Part shown: positions 6,217 to 11,591 of the stretch, in pieces
How positions within the stretch are numbered: position 1 is the stretch's first letter
Layout of the letters: each line of letters opens with the position of its first letter
DNA from: Bacteroidales bacterium UBA5537
Lineage (GTDB): Bacteria > Bacteroidota > Bacteroidia > Bacteroidales > Lentimicrobiaceae
NCBI GenBank assembly: GCA_002426025.1
Contig: DINP01000120.1
Span: 9,881-21,471 of the forward strand
Reading direction: 5' to 3'
Length of the DNA: 11,591 bases
Translations under genes and position numbers: made by a program
Notes under the pieces: generated by a model
Told to the model about the DNA's origin: nothing
Databases searched by the model: none
Seen by the model: only the letters and a program-made list of their open reading frames with translations

Positions 6217-6933
6217 TTAATCTTCAGGAACTTCAATTAACAATAGTTTTGAAGGCGCATTTATTGTAAGAGTAATCTCTTCAACACCTTTTATTTCAAA
6301 ACTGTCGCGATGTCGGGCGATATTTTCGCCAATCACAGTTTCCCCTTCAATCACAAAAACAAACAGACCATTATCGGGCTTGTGCAGTTCATAGTTATGC
6401 TTCAATCCCGCATCAGAATTAAGCAGACTTAACCAGGCATCCTGATTGATTTTGATAATATCCTTACCTCCTTCAGGCGAAACAATGGTTTGAATGCTGT
6501 TTTGAATCCTTTTGCCTTCCAGATTAATCTGATCATAAAGCGGTTTGGTATTTTTTGTTTTGGGAAATATCCATAGTTGCAGCAGGTTAATAGGCTCACT
6601 GTCTGAATAATTCCGCTCCGAGTGCTGAACACCGCTGCCGGCTGACATATACTGAATTTCTCCTTCGCGGATAACGGATGAGTTTCCCATGCTATCCCTG
6701 TGTTCCAAGGCTCCTTTCAGTGGTATGGTAATGATTTCCATATTGTTATGCGGATGTGTATCGAAACCGCCTCCACCGTCAATAATATCATCGTTTAACA
6801 CCCTGAGAACGCCAAATCTTTCGCGCAATGGGTCAAAATAGTTGGCAAAACTGAAACTGTATCTTGCCTTAAGCCAGCCATAGTCTGCTGAGCCACGATT
6901 GTCTGCTTTGTGTACTTTTATATTGAGAGCCAT
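6217..6933 (-). CDS. Pirin family protein (YhhW-like, quercetin dioxygenase type)
   Basis: This 238-residue bicupin of the pirin family has the size typical of the E. coli YhhW group. The N-terminal cupin shows the metal-binding signature: H60 and H62 in DTHPHNNMEII (58-68), and H104 and E106 in AGSGVQHSERN (98-108). The conserved LEHRDSMGN (76-84) lies between them. These four residues bind Fe or another divalent metal in characterised pirins, and YhhW-type members can cleave quercetin in vitro. The physiological substrate is usually unknown. The C-terminal cupin (about 150-235) lacks the His cluster, as in other members. No clear -7 box precedes the ATG at 6933, and recR lies 104 bp upstream on the same strand, so read-through from recR is possible unless the hairpin at 6971-6989 stops it. 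Confidence 0.93.
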   Translation of the reverse strand: MALNIKVHKADNRGSADYGWLKARYSFSFANYFDPLRERFGVLRVLNDDIIDGGGGFDTHPHNNMEIITIPLKGALEHRDSMGNSSVIREGEIQYMSAGSGVQHSERNYSDSEPINLLQLWIFPKTKNTKPLYDQINLEGKRIQNSIQTIVSPEGGKDIIKINQDAWLSLLNSDAGLKHNYELHKPDNGLFVFVIEGETVIGENIARHRDSFEIKGVEEITLTINAPSKLLLIEVPED

Positions 6934-6970
6934 GTGTTTATGAAATTATTGGATAAAAAATAGTTTTACT

Positions 6971-6989
6971 GGTAACCGAAATCGGTTCC
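6971..6989 (-). terminator. Hairpin downstream of recR, possible terminator or leader element
   Basis: GG-AACCGA (6971-6979, one bulged T) pairs with TCGGTT-CC (6982-6989). Read on the minus strand it lies 49 nt after the recR stop and 38 nt before the pirin ATG. A T6 run occurs about 11 nt later (6960-6955), further than in a classical intrinsic terminator. It could attenuate recR-to-pirin read-through. Confidence 0.4.
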
Positions 6990-7037
6990 GGATAATTAAA
7001 CAATGGCAACATTCGTATTGTTTTGGAATGATAGGTA

Positions 7038-7655
7038 CTAATCGTTCAGCTTTTCGTATGGAATTCTATTAGTAATAGATTTGCCTAAGGTTATTTCATC
7101 GGCAAATTCTAGTTCATCACCTATGGCAACACCTCTCGAAATGGTTGAAATGGTGGTTATTTTATCCTTTATTTTTTTAAAAAGGTAGTAATTTGTAGTA
7201 TCGCCTTCGGTTGTGGCTGGCAAAGCCATAATTACTTCGTTAATATCCTCATTATCAATTCTATCAATCAATGATTCGATGTTTAGGTCATTGGGGCCAA
7301 CTCCATCCATTGGCGAAATAATTCCACCAAGCACATGGTATAATCCCCTGAATTGGCCGGTATTTTCAATTGCCATCACATCCCTTATATCTTCAACAAC
7401 GCAGACTAAAGTGTTGTCGCGTTTGTTGTCGTTGCATATACTGCAAATGTCATCATCCGAAATATTGTGGCAGCGCTTGCAGTACCTTATATTGCTTCGC
7501 AGCTTGAGAATGGCATTTCCCAAGGCTTCCGAGCGACTGCTATCCTGCCTTAGCAAATGCAGTACCAGCCTGACTGCAGATCGCCGTCCGATTCCCGGCA
7601 AACGGGTGAGTTCATTTACTGCTTCTTCAAGTAATCTGGATGAATAATTCTGCAT
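7038..7655 (-). CDS. recR: Recombination mediator protein RecR
   Basis: RecR acts with RecO (and RecF) to load RecA onto SSB-coated single-stranded DNA in gap repair. At 205 residues it has the normal length. In order it shows the helix-hairpin-helix LTRLPGIGRRSAVRL (16-30), a four-cysteine zinc module (C59, C62, C71, C74), and a Toprim domain. The Toprim domain starts at VVEDIRDVMAIE (86-97) and contains ALPATTEGDTTNYYL (144-158). The C-terminal signature ISRGVAIGDELEFADE (172-187) ends in TLGKSI. It is not beside dnaX or a YbaB gene as in many Proteobacteria. It is divergent from the MORN-repeat gene and shares an overlapping promoter region with it. The ATG at 7655 gives the canonical N-terminus. 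Confidence 0.97.
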   Translation of the reverse strand: MQNYSSRLLEEAVNELTRLPGIGRRSAVRLVLHLLRQDSSRSEALGNAILKLRSNIRYCKRCHNISDDDICSICNDNKRDNTLVCVVEDIRDVMAIENTGQFRGLYHVLGGIISPMDGVGPNDLNIESLIDRIDNEDINEVIMALPATTEGDTTNYYLFKKIKDKITTISTISRGVAIGDELEFADEITLGKSITNRIPYEKLND

Positions 7656-7669
7656 ACGTCAAAAAGGCA

Positions 7670-7700
7670 TTAGTCAGGGGGTTACTTTTTTGTAAATTTG
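7670..7700 (+). promoter_or_regulatory. Promoter of the MORN-repeat gene
   Basis: TAAATTTG (7693-7700) is a perfect -7 box. TTAG (7670-7673), 19 bp upstream, is a near-match to the -33 TTTG. Transcription would begin near 7706, inside the opposing -7 box of recR. Confidence 0.5.
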
Positions 7701-7716
7701 CAACAAATTTACAAAA
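7688..7716. repeat. 13-bp perfect inverted repeat containing two opposed -7 boxes
   Basis: TTTTGTAAATTTG (7688-7700) and CAAATTTACAAAA (7704-7716) are exact reverse complements around a 3-bp centre (CAA). Each arm holds a TAAATTTG box, one for each divergent gene. Confidence 0.85.
7704..7711 (-). promoter_or_regulatory. recR promoter -7 box
   Basis: The minus strand reads TAAATTTG, matching TAnnTTTG. No good -33 match is seen at 7731-7736. A start near 7698 would give recR a leader of about 44 nt. Confidence 0.45.
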
Positions 7717-7735
7717 GAGATTGATGTGATCCCGG

Positions 7736-7749
7736 CAGGAGTTCTCCTG
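7736..7749 (+). promoter_or_regulatory. Leader hairpin enclosing an AGGAG sequence
   Basis: CAGGAG (7736-7741) and CTCCTG (7744-7749) form a perfect inverted repeat in the 5' leader of the MORN-repeat gene. The left arm includes AGGAG (7737-7741), a Shine-Dalgarno match 7 nt before an in-frame GTG (7749), which would extend the protein by nine residues. The hairpin would hide this site. Confidence 0.4.
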
Positions 7750-7775
7750 TGCTAATATTGACTAAGACAAAACGA

Positions 7776-8525
7776 ATGAAAAAAAGCATCATTTTCCTGA
7801 TCGTTACTTTCGTATTTCAGTTACATTGCCTGATTGCGCAAACATCCAACGGAAGTTCAGATATCAATAAAACAGACACTAAAGGTAAAAAGCAAGGAGA
7901 ATGGAAAAAGGCTGATAAAGAAGGGCGGCTTATTTATTCGGGCAGTTTCCTGGATGATAAACCATTAGGGCATTTCATATACTATGATTCTACCGGAGCG
8001 GTAAAAGCTGAATCTGATTTCAGTGAAAATGGAACCCATTCCTTTACTGTAACTTATTTTAAAACAGGTGGTAAGATGTCGGAAGGGCTTTATGTAAATG
8101 AAAAGCGTGAAGGTGTCTGGAAGTTTTACAATGAAGATAAGTTGCTGATTTCTGAAGAAGTATATCGCAATGGTGTGGCCGAAGGTGTATGGAAAACATA
8201 TTATGCCAATGGTGCCCTGCTTGAAGAAATCACTTACCGCAACGGTGTTAAGGAAGGCCCCTGGAAGCAGTATTTCTTCGACGGACCTGTTAAATTATCG
8301 GCTACCTATAAAAACGGAAAGCTTGAAGGCCTGGCTACTTTTTTTCATCCCAATGGCAGGGTAATGATTTCAGGACCTTATGTCAACAATTTCAAGGATG
8401 GAATCTGGATGTATATCAGCGATAAAGGTGTGGCCGAAAAGCGCGAAGTATGGTCAAATGGATTTTTATCTGCCGAGGAATATTATGATAAAGCAAGGGA
8501 AAAGTTGGTGAAAGAGGAGAAATAG
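7776..8525 (+). CDS. Secreted MORN/YwqK-type repeat protein
   Basis: The protein has 249 residues from the ATG at 7776. This start gives a classic signal peptide (MKK, hydrophobic core to about 20, probable cleavage at LIAQTS between A21 and Q22). An in-frame GTG at 7749 would add MLILTKTKR. The mature part is about eight tandem repeats of 22-24 residues, starting near 38, 61, 86, 110, 133, 156, 180 and 204. Their consensus is roughly G-x-x-x-G-x-W-x-x-Y-x-x-x-G-x-x-x-x-x-x-x-Y-x-N, as in GVAEGVWKTYYANG (133-146) and GVKEGPWKQYFFDG (157-170). This is the MORN_2/YwqK type. The name antitoxin often given to such proteins rests on one Bacillus locus and should not be assumed here; no toxin gene is adjacent. 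Periplasmic or surface location is inferred. A repeat-mediated binding or structural role is possible, with the ligand unknown. Confidence 0.88.
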   Translation: MKKSIIFLIVTFVFQLHCLIAQTSNGSSDINKTDTKGKKQGEWKKADKEGRLIYSGSFLDDKPLGHFIYYDSTGAVKAESDFSENGTHSFTVTYFKTGGKMSEGLYVNEKREGVWKFYNEDKLLISEEVYRNGVAEGVWKTYYANGALLEEITYRNGVKEGPWKQYFFDGPVKLSATYKNGKLEGLATFFHPNGRVMISGPYVNNFKDGIWMYISDKGVAEKREVWSNGFLSAEEYYDKAREKLVKEEK

Positions 8526-8559
8526 CGAGGGAGAGAATGGGCGAAAATAGGCGAGGGAG
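8525..8559. repeat. GCGAGGGAG direct repeat in a purine-rich stretch
   Basis: GCGAGGGAG occurs at 8525-8533 and again at 8551-8559, with a GGGCGAAAATAG segment between. The stretch from the MORN stop codon onward is strongly purine-rich on the plus strand with several short G-runs. It sits between two convergent genes, where no hairpin terminator was seen. Confidence 0.4.
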
Positions 8560-8611
8560 CGACCAGTTCAGCATTCAACATCTTGGGTCATGCGTTATTA
8601 GATATTCATTC

Positions 8612-9283
8612 TTAGTTATTATTTCCGAAGATATTTTGTATTTCAGCAAGGTTCCTTATTACGGGAAAGCCTGATTCGTTTAGTCTAACTTCAGATTGAT
8701 GACCATCGGCAATTAGTAAGCATTTAATTCCCAGTTTGTTGGCCACTTCTGCATCGTGAAGTGTATCGCCAATCAGGCAGGTTTCCTCCCGGTTGAAACC
8801 GGTTATTTCTATTGCAGATGTTGCCAGATCGAGCTTTCCATGCGCCAGGTGGTCGCTGATTCCGAAGACATTCGTAAAGAAATCCTCAATTCCATACTCC
8901 TTCACAAGTCTGTTTAGCTCGTTTTGTTCCATGGCCGACAGGATGATCTGTTCACGTCCACTTTCCCTGAACCATGCCAGGGTTTTCTCAACATAAGGAT
9001 GTAGCCCGGCAGTCTTTACCAGATTGAAATAGTGATCCATAAATTCAACGGCTACAGTCTCATAGGATTCTTCATTGAAGTTAAATCCCACCGTTTCATA
9101 GTAGTCTTTTACCGGAAAAGTAAAAATATCGAGGTATTTTAGTCTATCCAATGTTGAGAGGTTTCTCTTTTCGAGTAGCAGGTTGATAGAATTAACACAT
9201 ACGTCAAGATCGTTGAGCAGGGTTCCGTTCCAGTCCCAGATAATGTTACGGCAATGGGCTACTGATTCTATGTTCAACTTCAT
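8612..9283 (-). CDS. HAD superfamily hydrolase (phosphoglycolate phosphatase-like)
   Basis: The protein has 223 residues from the ATG at 9283. A TTG eight codons earlier (9307) would overlap the preceding gene and is less likely. HAD motifs are in order. Motif I is DWNGTLLND (17-25) with nucleophile D17. Motif II has S116 in IILSAMEQ (113-120), motif III has K150 in HGKLDL (148-153), and motif IV has D173 and D177 in LIGDTLHDAE. A helical cap (about 28-95) places it with Gph/beta-phosphoglucomutase-like C1-cap enzymes. The usual second Asp of DxDGT is N19, which normally serves as general acid/base in phosphatases, so activity may be altered. The gene begins 7 bp after the stop of the glycosyltransferase gene and is probably translationally coupled to it. 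The substrate is unknown; a sugar phosphate is a guess from context. Confidence 0.9.
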   Translation of the reverse strand: MKLNIESVAHCRNIIWDWNGTLLNDLDVCVNSINLLLEKRNLSTLDRLKYLDIFTFPVKDYYETVGFNFNEESYETVAVEFMDHYFNLVKTAGLHPYVEKTLAWFRESGREQIILSAMEQNELNRLVKEYGIEDFFTNVFGISDHLAHGKLDLATSAIEITGFNREETCLIGDTLHDAEVANKLGIKCLLIADGHQSEVRLNESGFPVIRNLAEIQNIFGNNN

Positions 9284-9290
9284 TTCTGAA

Positions 9291-10826
9291 TTATTTGAAG
9301 GTACCAAATTGTAATTGTTTATTATTTGGAATGGAAAGCATTTTGTGTTTATAAATACTTAGATTTTCAGAATAATGAATCAATCTAAAGTCTGACATGG
9401 TATCTCCTTCCCTCATATTTTCAACGCCGAGATTCTGTCGATATACTGGTGACAATATAATATAATCGATATCGAATTCATTTGCTTTCTTCAGAAACCC
9501 TCTACCATTGATTGAAGTGTCAAGTTTTTGCATTGTAGTATAAAATCGTTCACCTTGAATCCGTTTGTAATACTCAATCTCATTGAAGATAAATTCCATT
9601 GGGGCAACAATTTTAAGGGTTGAAGGGTCTTCGGCTATGTATTGTATCGTAATACATCTATTTGATTCTGTGTTGGGCTGCTCTGAATATGTCCGGATAT
9701 TATAGATATTAGTGCCTATATAGAAAAATATGAAAAGTGGCAGCATTATTATTTTTCCAAATCTGGTATAAACCCAAGCAGCCAGACCATGCTGGTTATG
9801 TATCAATTTGTCAAGTGTTAGGGTTAGAAATATAACCATGTAAGGGAAATAAATAAGTGTGTACTGTCGCGACTTTTGTGTGAATGCAATTGCAATGAAC
9901 AACCATAGGAGCAGGGTATATTGAGCCATGGTTTTATGGCTTCCAACGAGGTATTTAAATCCTGCGAACAGCGTTACGATAATTAACAGACTGAAAGGAA
10001 TGATGGTAAGATCATGGAAAAAGCGCATATGCTCTTTCAACAGGTTGTTAAACAAATAAGCGGCTATATCCGTTGAGTCTGTCCCTGAACCCATTATAGA
10101 ATCAAAGAGTTGGCTTTTCCAGAAATGGAATCCGTAATCTTTCGTAAAATCGTAGAAGTATACGCTTATGCCCATTATGGCTCCGGCGGTATAGATAAAG
10201 AAAGCCTTCCAATCTCTGTTCCATAACAGTAAAACCGCTCCGGCCGCAGCTACTGCAATTCCATTCAGATGTGCAACTCCGCAGAGTCCGCCAAGAACGC
10301 CTGCTGCCAGAGATGTCCAGATAATACTATTGGGTTTTCTGATAATTTTTTCCAGAAGAATAAAGGAAATGAATGACAGAAACATAATCATTACTTCAGG
10401 TCTGAAGATGAAGGAAAACTTAAATAGATAATGGTATGAGAAAATGAGAAGCGAAGCCAGAACAAACTGTTTGCGATTCAATATTTTTTTATGGCGCAGT
10501 GTGTAAAAACTGAAAACTGCATAAAAGAGCAGAAAGTACAAAAGGCTTACTGCTTTTAAGATATAAACTGAAAATCCGAAGACTTTAATAAAAGCGGCAC
10601 CATGCAAGGTAAGTAGCTTGTGATGTATGAGTATTCTATTTTCCTGCATTGTGCATCCACGCATCAGTTCCGATCGTGCATGGCCTTCTTTTGACATCCA
10701 GTATGAAATTTCACCAAGCCATGCATCATCTATATCTGTGGCTCGGCCAAATAAGCTAAGTACATAGAATGCAACCTGGATGCAAAGTAACAAGAAAAGT
10801 ATTCTATAGATATTTTTTATACTCAT
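9291..10826 (-). CDS. GT-C membrane glycosyltransferase (GT39/ArnT-like)
   Basis: This 511-residue polytopic inner-membrane protein has roughly ten hydrophobic segments between about 8 and 376, followed by a soluble domain of about 130 residues. The first extracytoplasmic loop has DIDDAWLGEISYW (31-43). The D33/D34 acidic pair is the hallmark catalytic position of GT-C enzymes that use polyprenyl-phosphate sugars, such as protein O-mannosyltransferases and ArnT. FRPEVMIMF (141-149) fits the arginine-containing motif after the helices that follow. The C-terminal part, including IDYIILSPVYR (453-463), resembles the periplasmic portion of this family. It probably transfers a lipid-linked sugar to a glycan, lipid or protein in the envelope, and the acceptor cannot be read from sequence. 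A HAD hydrolase follows directly. The ATG at 10826 lies only 7 bp from a -7 box, suggesting a nearly leaderless mRNA. Confidence 0.82.
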   Translation of the reverse strand: MSIKNIYRILFLLLCIQVAFYVLSLFGRATDIDDAWLGEISYWMSKEGHARSELMRGCTMQENRILIHHKLLTLHGAAFIKVFGFSVYILKAVSLLYFLLFYAVFSFYTLRHKKILNRKQFVLASLLIFSYHYLFKFSFIFRPEVMIMFLSFISFILLEKIIRKPNSIIWTSLAAGVLGGLCGVAHLNGIAVAAAGAVLLLWNRDWKAFFIYTAGAIMGISVYFYDFTKDYGFHFWKSQLFDSIMGSGTDSTDIAAYLFNNLLKEHMRFFHDLTIIPFSLLIIVTLFAGFKYLVGSHKTMAQYTLLLWLFIAIAFTQKSRQYTLIYFPYMVIFLTLTLDKLIHNQHGLAAWVYTRFGKIIMLPLFIFFYIGTNIYNIRTYSEQPNTESNRCITIQYIAEDPSTLKIVAPMEFIFNEIEYYKRIQGERFYTTMQKLDTSINGRGFLKKANEFDIDYIILSPVYRQNLGVENMREGDTMSDFRLIHYSENLSIYKHKMLSIPNNKQLQFGTFK

Positions 10827-10833
10827 TGGAGTG

Positions 10834-10841
10834 CAAATTTA
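10834..10841 (-). promoter_or_regulatory. Probable promoter -7 box of the glycosyltransferase-HAD pair
   Basis: The minus strand reads TAAATTTG, a perfect match. TTTC (10865-10862), 20 bp upstream, is a possible -33 element with one mismatch. Only 7 bp separate the box from the ATG, so the transcript would start within a few bases of the start codon. Confidence 0.5.
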
Positions 10842-10916
10842 CAAGAGAAATTGAATATGAGGAAATACCTTTCTTTTTTATTCATAAAAGGCTAGCAGGT
10901 TTTACAAACTTGTCTT

Positions 10917-10924
10917 TATCTTTG
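10917..10924 (+). promoter_or_regulatory. Probable -7 box for the DUF4293 gene
   Basis: TATCTTTG fits TAnnTTTG and lies 19 bp before the ATG at 10944, giving a predicted leader of about 15 nt. No convincing -33 element was found at the expected distance. The stretch before the ATG is A-rich with no Shine-Dalgarno sequence, as usual for this phylum. Confidence 0.45.
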
Positions 10925-10943
10925 CTGATCAAAAAAAATCAAT

Positions 10944-11417
10944 ATGATTCAACGACTTCAGACAGTTTATCTCGCTATTGCAGCAATAGCCCTGACAGTG
11001 GCATTCTTTTTTCCGCTTATCACCTTTATTAACGAGGGTCAGATATGGTTAGAGGTATATCTGAAAGGATTTCAGGATAATTCTGCACCAAAACTGGAAA
11101 TCAGTGGTTTAACCTTACTTCCTTTACAGATAATTAATGCAATTGCAATTATTCTGGCTGTTTCAACTATATTTCTATTTAAAAACAGAAAATTGCAGAT
11201 GAAACTCGCAAGGCTTGGGATTGTGTTGACACTGGTACTGATTGCGCTGATATTTTTCTATTTTGCCAATATGCTGGCTAAACTCACCTCAACACCACCC
11301 GATTTTAACCAGGTAGGAATTTATCTATTGCTAATTGGTCTGGTTATGTTTGTTCTTGCAAACCGAGGTATAATGAAAGATGAGAAACTGGTTCGGGCTG
11401 CCGACAGGTTGAGATAA
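10944..11417 (+). CDS. DUF4293 family four-helix membrane protein
   Basis: This 157-residue protein matches the Bacteroidota DUF4293 pattern. It opens with MIQRLQTVYLAIAAIA and closes with the conserved cytoplasmic tail GIMKDEKLVRAADRLR (142-157). Four membrane helices are visible at about 7-27, 56-79, 91-111 and 124-141, with a loop of about 28 residues between the first two. Function is unknown for the family. It is divergent from the glycosyltransferase gene with its own candidate promoter. Its TAA stop (11415-11417) directly abuts the stop of the convergent phosphoesterase gene. The family call rests on remembered family features; I did not run a search. Confidence 0.9.
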   Translation: MIQRLQTVYLAIAAIALTVAFFFPLITFINEGQIWLEVYLKGFQDNSAPKLEISGLTLLPLQIINAIAIILAVSTIFLFKNRKLQMKLARLGIVLTLVLIALIFFYFANMLAKLTSTPPDFNQVGIYLLLIGLVMFVLANRGIMKDEKLVRAADRLR

Positions 11418-11591
11418 CTAGTGTTTCTTTGGCAATTCCATTACTTCAAGATCCTTAATTTCTTCCCCGTCAATTACAAACCGGATAAGAGTGCTTATTA
11501 CGTGCATTCCTGATTTTCCGGCTGCACCCGGATTGATATGTAACAGATTGTTTTTAGGGTCGTTGATCACTTTCAGGATATGCGAATGACC
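11418..11591 (-). CDS. YfcE/MJ0936-type metallophosphoesterase, C-terminal fragment
   Basis: Only the last 57 codons are inside the window; the gene continues past the right edge. The visible protein begins GHSHILKV, matching the final metal-binding GHTH/GHSH motif of calcineurin-like phosphodiesterases of the YfcE/MJ0936 group. It continues with NPGAAGKSG, the conserved NPGS-like segment, and ends in a strand pair (TLIRFVIDG) and DLEVMELPKKH before a TAG stop. Members are small cytoplasmic Mn/Ni-dependent phosphodiesterases of uncertain physiological substrate. The catalytic N-terminal motifs lie outside the window and cannot be verified. Confidence 0.85.
   Translation of the reverse strand, partial: GHSHILKVINDPKNNLLHINPGAAGKSGMHVISTLIRFVIDGEEIKDLEVMELPKKH

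Noticed and set aside
7213..7647. 144-codon plus-strand reading frame opposite recR
   Set aside because: It is the antisense shadow of a well-supported recR and shows no family features or start context of its own.
7776..8525. Toxin-antitoxin antitoxin label for the YwqK-like protein
   Set aside because: It has a signal peptide and no adjacent toxin gene; the label is an annotation habit for this repeat family.
9284..9307. TTG start for the HAD hydrolase adding eight residues
   Set aside because: It would overlap the upstream glycosyltransferase gene, and a normal ATG at 9283 leaves a clean 7-bp gap with an intact motif I.
10769..11032. 87-codon plus-strand frame spanning the glycosyltransferase start and the DUF4293 start
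   Set aside because: It overlaps two supported genes in other frames and its codons run through the promoter region.

Overview
The window looks like ordinary chromosome from a member of the Bacteroidota, most likely near the Bacteroidales. Four observations point there. Start codons lack Shine-Dalgarno sequences. Several genes are preceded by the TAnnTTTG -7 promoter box typical of that phylum. There is a DUF4293-type membrane protein. A secreted YwqK/MORN-type repeat protein has a signal peptide ending in AQ. No tRNA, rRNA, insertion sequence, CRISPR array, integrase or phage gene was seen, so this is not an obvious accessory island.

Layout. Positions 23-1512 (minus strand) hold a two-gene unit: a two-helix membrane protein with a soluble C-terminal domain, followed 11 bp later by a single-domain protein resembling a class III nucleotidyl cyclase. 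Positions 1758-4062 (minus) hold a 12-unit TPR protein and shikimate dehydrogenase aroE. A 358-bp divergent intergenic region separates these from a phosphohexomutase (glmM-like, plus, 4421-5809) and a small basic ribbon-helix-helix-like protein (5931-6194). Convergent to that are a pirin-family protein (6217-6933) and recR (7038-7655), both minus. recR is divergent from the secreted MORN/YwqK repeat protein (7776-8525). A HAD hydrolase and a GT-C (GT39/ArnT-like) membrane glycosyltransferase form a minus-strand pair (8612-10826). It is divergent from the DUF4293 protein (10944-11417), whose stop codon directly abuts that of a YfcE-like metallophosphoesterase running off the window edge.

How the genes relate. 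Most are independent housekeeping functions: aromatic amino acid precursor synthesis (aroE), amino-sugar supply for the envelope (glmM), recombinational repair (recR) and envelope glycosylation (the GT-C gene). The least explained part is the pair at 23-1512. The cyclase-like protein keeps both metal-binding aspartates and the arginine of the catalytic site but has lost the adenine-selecting Lys/Asp pair. With its membrane partner this superficially resembles a nucleotide-signalling cassette. The second item of interest is the small DNA-binding-like protein carrying QMSIF, which resembles a sliding-clamp-binding peptide. The third is the recR/MORN intergenic region, where two identical -7 boxes sit inside a 13-bp inverted repeat and face each other.
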